This document shows positions 1-8,593 of a stretch of 44,971 bases of DNA, one piece after another. Made by a program: the position numbers and the translations under genes. Position 1 is the first letter of the stretch. Each line of letters opens with the position of its first letter. Origin of the DNA: Chloroflexota bacterium (GTDB lineage: Bacteria > Chloroflexota > Ktedonobacteria > Ktedonobacterales > JADMIN01); assembly GCA_021814145.1 (NCBI GenBank), contig JAKAIY010000010.1, positions 1 to 44,971 of the forward strand. The letters are read 5' to 3'. The notes under the pieces are model-generated. The model saw only the letters and a list, made by a program, of their open reading frames with translations, was not told the DNA's origin and made no database searches.

Positions 1-2216
1 GCGGCGGCGCTATCAGCCGCAGCGGCGCGGCGCGGACGGCGCGGGCGCTCCGCCGCCGGCGGGCGGTGGCCCACCACCTCCGGCTGGCCTTCCGCGACGC
101 CCGCCACCAGCGCGCCACAGCTGACGCAGAGCGCCTCACGCTTGCCACTGGGCTGGGTAAGCAGGCCGCCACACTCCGGGCAGGGCTGTGTCAGCGGACG
201 GTCCCAGGCGACGAAATCGCAGGTCGGATAGTTGACGCATCCATAGAACGCCTTGCCTGTCTTGCGGCTCCTGCGCTCGATCAGGTCGCCGCCACACTTC
301 GGGCAGTCAACGCCTGTCTTGACGACGTATTGCGCCTTGTAGTCGCATTCCGGGAAGCCTGAGCACGAGATGAACTTGCCAAAGCGCCCGTCACGCACCA
401 GCAGCGGCTTGCCGCACTGGGGGCACAACTCGCCCAGCTCCTCGACGGGCTTCTGGACTTTGCCCATCTCCTCCTCGGCGCGCTTGAGCTCGTCGCGCAG
501 CTCGGCGTAGAAGTCGGCGAGGAACTGTGTCCAGATCTGCTTGCCCTCTTCCACCGAGTCAAGCTTGCGCTCCATCTCAGCCGTGAAGTTCACATCCACG
601 ATGTCGCCGAAGTGCTTGCGCATCAGCTCATTGACCGTTTCGCCCAGCCAGGTGGGAACAAACCGCCGCTCCTGCTGCTCCACGTAGCCCCGGTCCTGGA
701 TCGTGGAGACAATCGAGACGAAGGTGCTGGGCCGCCCGATGCCGCGCTCCTCCAGCTCCTTGATGAGGCTGGCCTCCGTGAAGCGGGGCGGCGGCTGGGT
801 GAAGTGCTGCGCGGGCTCCAGCTTGCTGAGCGCCAGCGGCTCGCCCTCGGTGAGCGCGGGCAGAGCGTCGGCGCTATCTTCGCGCGGCCAGACGGCATAG
901 AAGCCGGGGAAGCTGAGCGTGGAGCCGGTGGCGCGGAACAGGAACGCGCCCGCGACGATGTCCACACGCAGCGTATCGAAGACGGCGGGCGCCATGAACG
1001 CCGCGACGAACCGCCGCCAGATCAGCTGGTACAGCTTGTGCTGGTCGGGCGTCAGGAACGGCCTGGCGCGCTCTGGTGTGATAGTCACGTCGGTCGGACG
1101 GATCGCCTCGTGCGCGTCCTGCACATTGGCGCCGGCCTTCGCCTTGGGCGCGCGCGCGGCCCCGACATACTGCGCGCCATGCTCGGCGCGGATGTATTCC
1201 TTGACGGCGGCCTGCGCCTCATCGGAGATGCGGGTCGAGTCGGTGCGCATGTAGGTGATGAGGCCCAGATGGCCCGCATCGCCCATCTCAAGGCCCTCAT
1301 ACAGCTCCTGGGCAAGGCTCATCGTGCGCTTGGGCTTTAGCCGCAGCCGCACGCTGGCGTCCTGCTGGAGCGTGCTGGTGGTGTAGGGCAGGAACGGCTG
1401 CCGGCGCACATCGCGGCGCTCCACCTTGCTCACGCGGTAGGCCGCGCCATCAAGCTCGCGCAGGATGCCGCGCGCCTCGCCTTCTGTGGCGATGCGGATG
1501 CGCCCACGGTCGCTGCGCGCCTGTGGGTCGGGCGCGGCGCCGTCGGGAGCGGCTTGCTCGGCGGTAGCCTCGGGCGAGTTGAGGCGGCCAATCAGCTGGG
1601 CGGTGAACGTCTCGCGCTCGCCCTGCTTGCTGAGCAGTGCGGCGATGGTCCAGTATTCCTCGGCGGTGAACGCGCGAATCTCAGCCTCGCGGTCGCAGAT
1701 CAGCCGCACGGCGACCGACTGTACCCGCCCCGCGCTGACGCCCGACTGCACGCGGCGCCAGAGCAGCGGGCTGATCTTGTAGCCCACGAGCCGGTCGAGA
1801 ACGCGGCGCGCCTGCTGGGCGTTGAACAGGTTCTCGTCAATCTCGCGCGGATGGGCGATCGCTTCCTGAACGGCGTTGCGGGTGATCTCGTGAAAGACCG
1901 CGCGGCGCGGCTTCTTCAGACTGAGCGTATGCTGAAGCGACCAGGCGATGAACTCGCCCTCGCGGTCAGGGTCGGTCGCTAGGTAGACGGCCCCGGCGCG
2001 CTTGCTCGCGGCCTTCAGGTCAGCGATCACGTGGTCCTTTTTCTCGATCACCACGTAATCCGGCGCAAAGTTTTTGCGCACGTTGACGCCCAGCCCCTTG
2101 CGCGGCAGGTCCATGATATGTCCCATCGAGGCGCGAACCTCGAAGTCTCCCCCCAGGAACTTTTCAATTGTTTTCGCCTTGGCTGGTGACTCGACGATCA
2201 CCAAATTCTTCGCCAT
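1..2216 (-). CDS. topA: DNA topoisomerase I (type IA), 3' end cut by window edge
   Basis: Type IA topoisomerase that relaxes negatively supercoiled DNA by transient single-strand cleavage. The protein starts MAKNLVIVESPAKAK, the Toprim-domain opening typical of TopA, from an ATG at 2214-2216 preceded by GGCGGAGA. The active-site tyrosine lies in the motif ITYMRTDSTR (codon 1251-1253, about residue 322), close to the position in E. coli TopA. After the catalytic core come at least three C-terminal C4 zinc-ribbon modules: CPQCG and its partner cysteines near 350-430, CPKCG near 240-310, and CPECG near 130-190. An Ala/Arg/Pro-rich tail then runs off the left edge with no stop, so the gene is incomplete here. 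It is divergent from the secreted protease at 2649. The identification is certain; only the C-terminus is unseen. Confidence 0.97.
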   Translation of the reverse strand, partial: MAKNLVIVESPAKAKTIEKFLGGDFEVRASMGHIMDLPRKGLGVNVRKNFAPDYVVIEKKDHVIADLKAASKRAGAVYLATDPDREGEFIAWSLQHTLSLKKPRRAVFHEITRNAVQEAIAHPREIDENLFNAQQARRVLDRLVGYKISPLLWRRVQSGVSAGRVQSVAVRLICDREAEIRAFTAEEYWTIAALLSKQGERETFTAQLIGRLNSPEATAEQAAPDGAAPDPQARSDRGRIRIATEGEARGILRELDGAAYRVSKVERRDVRRQPFLPYTTSTLQQDASVRLRLKPKRTMSLAQELYEGLEMGDAGHLGLITYMRTDSTRISDEAQAAVKEYIRAEHGAQYVGAARAPKAKAGANVQDAHEAIRPTDVTITPERARPFLTPDQHKLYQLIWRRFVAAFMAPAVFDTLRVDIVAGAFLFRATGSTLSFPGFYAVWPREDSADALPALTEGEPLALSKLEPAQHFTQPPPRFTEASLIKELEERGIGRPSTFVSIVSTIQDRGYVEQQERRFVPTWLGETVNELMRKHFGDIVDVNFTAEMERKLDSVEEGKQIWTQFLADFYAELRDELKRAEEEMGKVQKPVEELGELCPQCGKPLLVRDGRFGKFISCSGFPECDYKAQYVVKTGVDCPKCGGDLIERRSRKTGKAFYGCVNYPTCDFVAWDRPLTQPCPECGGLLTQPSGKREALCVSCGALVAGVAEGQPEVVGHRPPAAERPRRPRRAAAADSAA

Positions 2217-2648
2217 CCGCTGGATCTCCGCCTTTATATTGTCTGAAATCGTCTGAAGTCCTGATTCGCTGCGCTGTAGCGCCTGTGTTGACCGCGCTAG
2301 GCGCCGCGTCGCGCCCGATGCCCATATAGTCGCGTATAGCTTCCGTCGTCTCAGGATCGCGGCCCGCCATATCATGCCATTCATGCGCGAGTCTGGCGCA
2401 ATATGCCACAAAGCATACCATTCCACCGCAAGCCCATCCGTGGCCCGTCTCACACCTTGACGTATTGAGCGCGCGCCAGTTAACCCTACGGCGCGTGTCC
2501 TCACGCGTTGTACTTTTTAGGGCGCGTTCACGTAGAATACCATACAGCGCACGTTCCTTGCCATCCATGATAATTGTATGAAAATTGAGGCGATGGACGC
2601 GACGCCGCCGGGTATGTGGGGATCTCAAAGCGGAGAGGGACTGGTCGG
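2217..2648. other. divergent intergenic region, topA / secreted protease
   Basis: About 430 bases with no convincing gene. It should hold the promoters of topA (leftward) and the protease (rightward). Rightward, TTGTAC at 2508-2513 and TAGAAT at 2533-2538 are 19 bases apart, a weak match. Near topA the minus strand carries a short direct repeat TTCAGAC / TTTCAGAC at about 2242-2262. A minus-strand reading frame crosses the region, but it overlaps the topA start in another frame and has no protein-like composition. Confidence 0.4.
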
Positions 2649-4334
2649 ATGGCTGTTGGAAATAGAGCGGGTGGACCGCGCCGCGTGGTCGCGTTGGGGA
2701 TCGCGGCGCTGGCGCTGGGCGCGCTGGCGTTGGGGCTGGCGGGCGCGCCCGTGGCCCAGGCGCACGCGGCGGATACGCCCACGCAGCAGGCCGTCACGCT
2801 GGACAGCCCGGCGGTGGTGCGCATCGTCTCAGTCGTGGACGCGCAGCTGACGTGCTCCGCTTGCGCCTCTGACGGATCGGATATCGTCTCGCCTGCTTCC
2901 GGCTCCGCTCCATTCACCTACTTCTCCAGCGGTTCTGGCGCGTTCATCTCACCGGATGGCGCGATCCTGACCGCCGATCACGTCGTAGACCACTCGGTCA
3001 ACAATCCCGAAGACGTTGATTTCGTGGAGCAACAGGCGGCCCAGGACATCGCTTCCCGCTACAGCGCGAACTCCAGCCAGGTTCTCCAGTTCCTGCAAAA
3101 CAACCCGAGCCGGGTCTCAATCGCGTTTTCGGTCACGCTCCAGCGCGCCTATCTCTCGACAGCCTACACGGGCAATCTGCATGACACCCGGCACATTTAC
3201 GCCTTCGACGTATCCTCGATTGTCGCGTCATCCCCAGTGGCGAAGCAGGACACGGCGATCGTGCGCATCAACACATCCGGCGTCTCGCCCGCGCCGGATT
3301 TTCCCTATCTCACGCTTTCCAGCCAGCCAGTGCAGGCGCTGGACACCGTCACCGCTATCGCCTTTCCGGCGGACGCCGACCTCGCGCTGAACAGCGCGGA
3401 CTTTACCGCGCTGGCCAATCCATCCATCAGCGACCCCAACACGATCACCAGTCTGCTCAGCCCGTCCGTCAATAGCGGGTCGGTGACCAACGCCAACGAA
3501 GTGCGCCCCGACGGCACGCCCGTCTATGAGGCGAGCGGCATTAGCTCGCAAGGCTCCAGTGGCGGCCCGGTCATCAACAACCAGGGGCAGGTGATCGGTT
3601 TCGTGGACGCTGGCCCCGCGACTGACCGGCTGACGTTCATCGTTCCCAGCACGGTGGCGGCGAAGTACGCGGCGCAGGCGGGAGTGGCGAATCCGCCACA
3701 GGGCCGCTTCATGGGGCTGTGGTCGAAGGCGCTGGGTGACTACTACGCGACTGGAACATGCCACTGGACGAACGCCGCAGCGGACTTCGCGACGCTGGAC
3801 AAACAATATCCGCAATTCGGCGGGGATGCGGCGCTGGCGAACAACGCGCGGCTGAAGGCGGCGGGCGAGTCATGCTCCACAACGGACGGCGCGAGCCAGA
3901 CGGGCGGGCCATCAACCGACGCGCTCTGGGGCTTCGCGATCATTGGCGGCTGCCTGCTCGCGGTGCTGGCGCTGATCGCTGGGGTCATCTTCCTGATTGT
4001 CTCTCTGCTGCGGCGCAAGCCCGCGCCCAAGCCCGCCGCCACGTTCGGGTATTCGCCCGCGCAGCCCCCCAATGCGCCAGCGGCGCCCGTCTATCCGCCC
4101 GCTCCCTATGCCAGCCCGAACAACCCGGTGATAAGTGGCCCGGCCCCCGGCTTCCCGCCCGCGCAGGAGCCCCAGCCGCCATACCTCTCCGCGCCGCCCG
4201 CCTCGCCCGGCCCCAGCGCGCCTGTCTCGCCAGGTCGCACCCGGTTCTGCGTGAACGGGCATGCCGTGCTGGAGGCGGACGCGGCGTTCTGCCCCATCTG
4301 TGGCGCGCCGGTCACCGTTCCGCCGCCGCGCTAA
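2649..4334 (+). CDS. secreted, membrane-anchored trypsin-like serine protease with C-terminal zinc ribbon
   Basis: Predicted extracytoplasmic S1-type (Deg/Trypsin_2-like) serine protease of 561 aa. An N-terminal hydrophobic signal (about residues 12-40) is followed by the protease domain. The triad can be read as His111 (TADHVV), Asp201 (QDTAIV) and Ser304 (QGSSGGPV). A transmembrane helix lies at about 427-455, then RRK and a Pro/Ala-rich linker, and finally a small zinc-binding tail: Cys534, His538, Cys548, Cys551 in the pattern C-x3-H-x9-C-x2-C. No PDZ domain is evident. The ATG at 2649 is chosen because GGAGAGGG (2632-2639) sits 9 bases upstream; a GTG at 2616 in the same frame has no ribosome site. 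The topology places the protease outside and the ribbon on the cytoplasmic side. The substrate is unknown. The same tail occurs on the PrsW protein at 18608-20149. Confidence 0.85.
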   Translation: MAVGNRAGGPRRVVALGIAALALGALALGLAGAPVAQAHAADTPTQQAVTLDSPAVVRIVSVVDAQLTCSACASDGSDIVSPASGSAPFTYFSSGSGAFISPDGAILTADHVVDHSVNNPEDVDFVEQQAAQDIASRYSANSSQVLQFLQNNPSRVSIAFSVTLQRAYLSTAYTGNLHDTRHIYAFDVSSIVASSPVAKQDTAIVRINTSGVSPAPDFPYLTLSSQPVQALDTVTAIAFPADADLALNSADFTALANPSISDPNTITSLLSPSVNSGSVTNANEVRPDGTPVYEASGISSQGSSGGPVINNQGQVIGFVDAGPATDRLTFIVPSTVAAKYAAQAGVANPPQGRFMGLWSKALGDYYATGTCHWTNAAADFATLDKQYPQFGGDAALANNARLKAAGESCSTTDGASQTGGPSTDALWGFAIIGGCLLAVLALIAGVIFLIVSLLRRKPAPKPAATFGYSPAQPPNAPAAPVYPPAPYASPNNPVISGPAPGFPPAQEPQPPYLSAPPASPGPSAPVSPGRTRFCVNGHAVLEADAAFCPICGAPVTVPPPR

Positions 4335-4481
4335 CACGGCAAGTGGCCGCGCTCAATGTGATGGCGCGCCTCTCCCGTCCGCGCGACGGAAGGGGCGTCT
4401 CCCCCGTTGTATGGATTGAGGCGCTGGTGAAGCGCGCGCTGGGCGGCGCGTGAGCAACCGTGCGATAAAGGAGCGAGGCTA

Positions 4482-5480
4482 ATGGCGAGTCACACACCGC
4501 GCCCGCGCGGGCCGTGGCGGATGGTGGCGGGGCTGGCGGTAGCTTCGGCGGGCGCCGCCGGGGCGCTGGCGCTGGCGAACCGGATCACCAGGCTGGGGGT
4601 AGGCGAGCCGGAAACCCCGCTGAGCGGCGAGACAGGCTACTATCCCTGGACCCAAGGGGCGGTGCGCTATACCGTCAAGGGGCGCGGCGAGCCGCTGGCG
4701 CTCATCCACGGGATCTATCCCGGCGCGTCGTCGTTCGAGTACCGCAAGGTCTTTGACCGGCTGGCGGAGCGCTATCGCGTCTTCGCGCTGGACCTGCTGG
4801 GATTTGGCCAGTCAGGGCGGCCCGCGATTGACTACACGCCCGCGCTCTACGTCGAGCTGATCGAGGACTTCCTGCGGCAGGTGGTCGGGGCGACGGACCA
4901 GCCCGCGCATATCATCGCGTCAGGGATGAGCGCGGCGTACGCGATCATGGCCGCTGCCCGGCGTCCGGCGTACATCAGCGGCCTCGTGCTGATCGAGCCA
5001 GTTGGCTTGCCGGGTGACGCGCGTCCGGGGGGACGGCTGGCGCTGGGGGCGCGGCGCGCGTTGCTGCGGGCGCCGCTGATCGGCGAGGGCCTGTATAATC
5101 TGGCGGCCTCACGCCCAGGGCTACAGCTCCGGTTGGGAAACACGGCCTATAGTGACGTCCGTAAGGTGAGTGACGACATCCTCGACCATTACTACACGAT
5201 GGCCCATCAGCCCGGCGCGCGCTTCGCGCTGGCGGATGCGCTGGCGGGCGCGCTGACGGCGCCAATCAGCGCCACCTTCGCTGGCCTCGAGACTCCTGCG
5301 CTGCTGGTCTGGGGTCGCCACGACCGCAGCGCGCCAATGAGCCGCGCGCGCGCCTTCCAGGAGCTGCGCCCCGGCCTGGAGCTACGCGTTTTCCCCACCG
5401 GCGGCATGCCGCAAGAGGAAGCCCCCGACGCCTTCCTGCGCGAGGTAACCGCCTGGCTGCGCTCGCTGGCGCGGGTGTGA
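4482..5480 (+). CDS. alpha/beta-hydrolase fold protein, catalytic histidine apparently missing
   Basis: A 332-aa protein with the alpha/beta-hydrolase fold and an N-terminal hydrophobic stretch (about residues 14-32) that may be a membrane anchor or signal. Family landmarks are the oxyanion strand LALIHGIYPG (73-81), the LDLLGFGQSGRP segment, a nucleophile-elbow-like SGMSAA (Ser150; the usual final Gly is Ala) and the acid segment GRHDRSAP (Asp281). Near the end, where relatives have a GHxPxxExP-type motif, it reads GGMPQEEAP (307-315), so the catalytic His is replaced by Gly. It may be a non-hydrolytic member, or another residue may serve. The start at 4482 has an AAGGAG site 8 bases upstream. 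It lies 147 bases after the protease in the same direction and could be co-expressed. Confidence 0.75.
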   Translation: MASHTPRPRGPWRMVAGLAVASAGAAGALALANRITRLGVGEPETPLSGETGYYPWTQGAVRYTVKGRGEPLALIHGIYPGASSFEYRKVFDRLAERYRVFALDLLGFGQSGRPAIDYTPALYVELIEDFLRQVVGATDQPAHIIASGMSAAYAIMAAARRPAYISGLVLIEPVGLPGDARPGGRLALGARRALLRAPLIGEGLYNLAASRPGLQLRLGNTAYSDVRKVSDDILDHYYTMAHQPGARFALADALAGALTAPISATFAGLETPALLVWGRHDRSAPMSRARAFQELRPGLELRVFPTGGMPQEEAPDAFLREVTAWLRSLARV

Positions 5481-5545
5481 GCGGGAAAAGACAGCGCCTT
5501 GGCGGATATCTCCGGCCGGCGGCGGATGCGCCCGCTGTCAGGGCG

Positions 5546-6133
5546 TCACACGCCCCACACGCTTTGTTCGCGCGGGCCGAAGAGGCCATAGAACACGCCG
5601 GGGACGAACGCGACGGCTGAGAAGACGCCGACCGTGCAGAGCGACACGACGAGCGCGATCACGCCAGCGGTGAGCCATGCCCAGTTTTGCGCGCGGTAGG
5701 CGGTAACCGCCATGCCAACCGTCACGACGACCACGCTTACCAGATTCACGAGGACCAGGAGCGCGTTGGCGCCAATCAGCGGGCTACCGGCGAGCAATCC
5801 GGTCGAGACGCCTCCAGACTGCTCATAGTTGATGAGCGACTCTAGGGAATAAAGCGTCACCACAAGCAGTCCAGCCGCGGTGAAGCCGAGGATGACGGGA
5901 TGGCTGACGCCGCGCCTTGCGCGCTGCGCGGGCGCCGATCCGGCTGCCCGCCGGGCCGGTCCATAGGCGGGGGACCGCGGCGGTGGCGCCTGGTGGCCAG
6001 AGCGGGTGGGCGCCAGGGCCGCGCCTGGCCCGGCCTGCCATGTAAAGATGGCGCCGCCGATCGCGATCACGCTACCGATGAGTGTGGTGACGCTCGCGAT
6101 CAGGGTTATCGTGTCGCTCAGCGATTGTGGCAT
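5546..6133 (-). CDS. hypothetical membrane protein, four predicted TM helices
   Basis: A 195-aa protein that I do not recognise. An N-terminal transmembrane helix (starting MPQSLSDTITLIASV, about residues 6-32) is followed by a Pro/Arg/Ala-rich hydrophilic linker (about 35-80). Three more hydrophobic helices follow: about 82-102, 115-145 and 150-185, the last containing FVPGVFYGLFGP. The start at 6131-6133 is chosen because GGGAGG lies 4-9 bases upstream; the longer frame upstream is not protein-like. It is on the same strand as the P450 and 115 bases downstream of it. No enzymatic motif is visible. Confidence 0.6.
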   Translation of the reverse strand: MPQSLSDTITLIASVTTLIGSVIAIGGAIFTWQAGPGAALAPTRSGHQAPPPRSPAYGPARRAAGSAPAQRARRGVSHPVILGFTAAGLLVVTLYSLESLINYEQSGGVSTGLLAGSPLIGANALLVLVNLVSVVVVTVGMAVTAYRAQNWAWLTAGVIALVVSLCTVGVFSAVAFVPGVFYGLFGPREQSVWGV

Positions 6134-6248
6134 GCGCCCTCCCAAGCGTCCCCCACATGACCTCTCGCTTGTCTCGCGCCGTAGCGTAACATACGGGGCG
6201 CGCGTAGACAAGCGGAAGGGCCGGGGTTGCGCGTGGGGGCTTATGGCC

Positions 6249-7664
6249 TTATATGGCGGGGCGCTCTTCCCCCCGCGATGGGTGGCGCGCGAACTGATCC
6301 GCTGGCTCCAGTCGCACGCGCAGGCCATGTTTCAGACGGAGCGTGATGCGCGGGAAGGGCTGAACGGGCCATCCAGGCAGGACACGCGGCGTGTAGCGCA
6401 GCAGGATGGTCGCCAGCACGAGCCGCATCTCCATCTCGGCCAGCGGCATGCCGATGCAGATGCGCGGTCCCATGCCAAAGGGAAAGTATGCGCCGCGCGG
6501 CAGGCTCTGGCGGAACTCCGGCGTCCAGCGCTCCGGGCGGAAGCTCTCGGGGTCACCCCAGACTTCCGGCAGGTGATGGACGACCCACTGCGGGATGATC
6601 GCGCGCGTCCCGGCGGGGAACCGGTATCCGCCCAGCTCGAACGGCTCGCGCGCGAAGCGGTTCACCGTCCAGGCGGGCGGATAGACGCGCAGCGATTCAG
6701 TGATGACACTGTCGAGGTAGGGCAGGCGCGGCAGGTCATCTACGGTGGGCGTGCGGGCGCCCAGGGTGTCGCGCAATTCAGCCAGCAGCCGCTCGTAGAC
6801 GCGGGGGTTCTGAGAGAGCAGGTGGAAGGTCCACGAGAGCGCGTTGGAAGTCGTTTCGTGGCCAGCGGCGATCAGCGTCATCGTCTGGTCGCGGATCTGT
6901 CTGTCATCCATCGCTGAGCCATCCTCGTCGCGCGCTTCCAGCAGCATCGAGAGCACATCGCCACGGTCCCGACCGTCAGCGCGGCGCTGGGCGATCAGTT
7001 CATAGACGAACTCATCGAGTTTTCCCCGCGCGGCCATGCCCTTCGCCTCTCCGCCGAAAGGCGCCGGCGGCAGGCCACGGTTCACGAGTCCGGGGCGCTG
7101 GTTCTCGATGACATCGGTGAAAAGCTGGCTCAGCGCGTGGCTCCGCGTCTGAAGATCCAGATCGAAGAGCGCCTTGACTATGATGCGCAGCGTCAGCTCT
7201 TGCAGCTCACGCGCGATGTCCAGCTCCGCATTGGGGCGCCAGGCGTCGAGCATGCGCCCGGTCTGGCCAGTCATGATCTCCGCGTACCCCTCGACGCGCT
7301 TCTTGTGGAAAGCGGGCTGTACGAGGCGGCGCTGGCGGCGGTGCGTCTCGCCGTCGGTCGTCAGCAGCGCCTCGCCCAGGAAGCGCTTCATGATCTCGCG
7401 CTGTGAGCCGGAATCGAAGCCATGCGCGCCCTCGACGAGGAAATAATAGGTGTATTCGGGCCGCATGAAGAGTGTGACCTGTACGCCCATCATCGTCACG
7501 GTCACGATATCGCCATACGAGCGCTGCAAGCCCTGGAAGAAGCTAAGGGGGTCGCGGCGGAACTGGGGGAGACTGCCGACTACCGGCAGGCCGCGCGGCC
7601 CAGGTGGGGTGCGCCGAAACGCGGAACTGGTCTCACTGGCGATAGTGACGGTCTTCGTGGACAT
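6249..7664 (-). CDS. cytochrome P450
   Basis: Heme-thiolate monooxygenase of about 471 aa, a normal length for a soluble bacterial P450. The landmarks are present and in order: a Pro-rich N-terminus (PPGPRGLPVVG), the I-helix oxygen-activation motif AGHETT (about 267-272), the K-helix ExxR as ESLR (about 323-326), PERW, and the heme-binding loop FGMGPRICIG with the ligand Cys at about residue 403. The substrate cannot be told from sequence; the fold looks closest to CYP102/CYP4-like fatty-acid or terpenoid hydroxylases. Two in-frame ATGs exist. The one at 7664 (MSTKTV) has GAGGA 8-10 bases upstream, while the one at 7679 has no good site. It lies about 40 bases downstream of a TetR gene on the same strand, suggesting an operon under that regulator. 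No ferredoxin or reductase partner is nearby. Confidence 0.93.
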   Translation of the reverse strand: MSTKTVTIASETSSAFRRTPPGPRGLPVVGSLPQFRRDPLSFFQGLQRSYGDIVTVTMMGVQVTLFMRPEYTYYFLVEGAHGFDSGSQREIMKRFLGEALLTTDGETHRRQRRLVQPAFHKKRVEGYAEIMTGQTGRMLDAWRPNAELDIARELQELTLRIIVKALFDLDLQTRSHALSQLFTDVIENQRPGLVNRGLPPAPFGGEAKGMAARGKLDEFVYELIAQRRADGRDRGDVLSMLLEARDEDGSAMDDRQIRDQTMTLIAAGHETTSNALSWTFHLLSQNPRVYERLLAELRDTLGARTPTVDDLPRLPYLDSVITESLRVYPPAWTVNRFAREPFELGGYRFPAGTRAIIPQWVVHHLPEVWGDPESFRPERWTPEFRQSLPRGAYFPFGMGPRICIGMPLAEMEMRLVLATILLRYTPRVLPGWPVQPFPRITLRLKHGLRVRLEPADQFARHPSRGEERPAI

Positions 7665-7704
7665 CTGCTCGTTCCTCATGATAGCGCGCTCTTGCCCCGG
7701 CGAG

Positions 7705-8391
7705 TCAGCCAGGTATCCGGCCCCAGAGCGCGGCGATGACGTAGCGCGACATGGTCTCGATCAACGTTTCGAGCGATGGAGGGAAGCCTGACGCATCCGG
7801 CTGCGCCCGCGATTCCTCCTGACCCAGCCACCAGAGCATCGAGCGGTTCAGCGCGGCGACAGTGGCGATGGCGACGGGCATGGGCGGATACGGCCACGGG
7901 CGGGCCTCGGGCGTGGTGGCCGGTTCCCCGCCGCTCTGGACGAGCTGCGCGGCGATCCCGGCGGCGAACCGCTCTCCCAGCTCACGCCCCAGGCCCAGGC
8001 CGGCGGCGCCGCCAGCGAACATCACGGTGAACAGCTCGCGGTTGCGCGCGGCGAACTCGCCATACGCCCGCACTGCCGCGCGTGTCATCTCGCTCCAGGG
8101 CGCGCTCCGCGCGACCGCCTCCGCTCTGACCCGCTCCAGCGCCGCCGCCAGCTCGCCGAAACCCTCGGTGATAACCGCGCGATAGGCCTCCTCCTTGGTG
8201 GAAAAGTGGAGATAAAACGTCCCAAAGCCAGCGTCCGCCTCAGTGGTAATCTGCGCGATAGTAGCCGCTTCCAGTCCCTCGCGGGCGAAGACCGTCCGCG
8301 CTGCGGCCAGCAGACGGCGGCGCGTCTCCGTCCGGCGGCGCGCCCCGCGTGTCGCGGCGGCTTCCGCCGTGGACTCTGGGGCCTCAGCCAT
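7705..8391 (-). CDS. TetR/AcrR family transcriptional regulator
   Basis: A 228-aa repressor-type regulator. The N-terminal helix-turn-helix of TetR proteins is clear: RRRLLAAARTVFAREG, then TIAQITTEADAGFGTFYLHF and STKEEAYRAV (about residues 24-75). The C-terminal two thirds form the helical ligand-binding domain, including an MLWWLG segment. The start at 8389-8391 is supported by GGGAGGG 7-13 bases upstream; an in-frame ATG farther upstream lies inside the probable operator. The gene directly precedes the P450 on the same strand and is divergent from the acyl-CoA dehydrogenase. It probably controls one or both, perhaps through the palindrome at 8416-8429. Confidence 0.9.
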   Translation of the reverse strand: MAEAPESTAEAAATRGARRRTETRRRLLAAARTVFAREGLEAATIAQITTEADAGFGTFYLHFSTKEEAYRAVITEGFGELAAALERVRAEAVARSAPWSEMTRAAVRAYGEFAARNRELFTVMFAGGAAGLGLGRELGERFAAGIAAQLVQSGGEPATTPEARPWPYPPMPVAIATVAALNRSMLWWLGQEESRAQPDASGFPPSLETLIETMSRYVIAALWGRIPG

Positions 8392-8415
8392 CTCAAACCC
8401 TCCCAGAACCACATA

Positions 8416-8429
8416 TGATGGATTCATCA
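8416..8429. promoter_or_regulatory. candidate TetR operator palindrome
   Basis: TGATG-GATT-CATCA is a perfect 5-bp inverted repeat with a 4-base spacer, 25 bases upstream of the TetR start in an AT-rich patch (8411-8445) that stands out from the GC-rich surroundings. TATGAT-type hexamers lie on both sides of it. Autoregulation by the adjacent TetR protein is an inference from position. Confidence 0.35.
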
Positions 8430-8496
8430 ACTATGATAATCACATCAGGTTCGTGACGCAAGTGAGCGATGCGAAGCGGCCACCGAGAGATTCACT

Positions 8497-8526
8497 TTGC
8501 CCTTGCCGTGTCCGCTGGGGTACACT
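8497..8526 (+). promoter_or_regulatory. candidate sigma70-type promoter for acyl-CoA dehydrogenase
   Basis: TTGCCC (8497-8502) and TACACT (8521-8526) are separated by 18 bases, about 70 bases upstream of the acyl-CoA dehydrogenase start. Each hexamer matches the consensus at four or five of six positions. Confidence 0.4.
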
Positions 8527-8593
8527 CGGCGCAGAGCGGCGCGGGCGATGGCGCCCCGCCTGGGATGGCGCGAGTGCGCGGGAGAGACGCCGG

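Noticed and set aside
2164-2628. Minus-strand 154-codon frame across the topA/protease gap
   Set aside because: It overlaps the start of topA in a different register and shows no family features or ribosome site.
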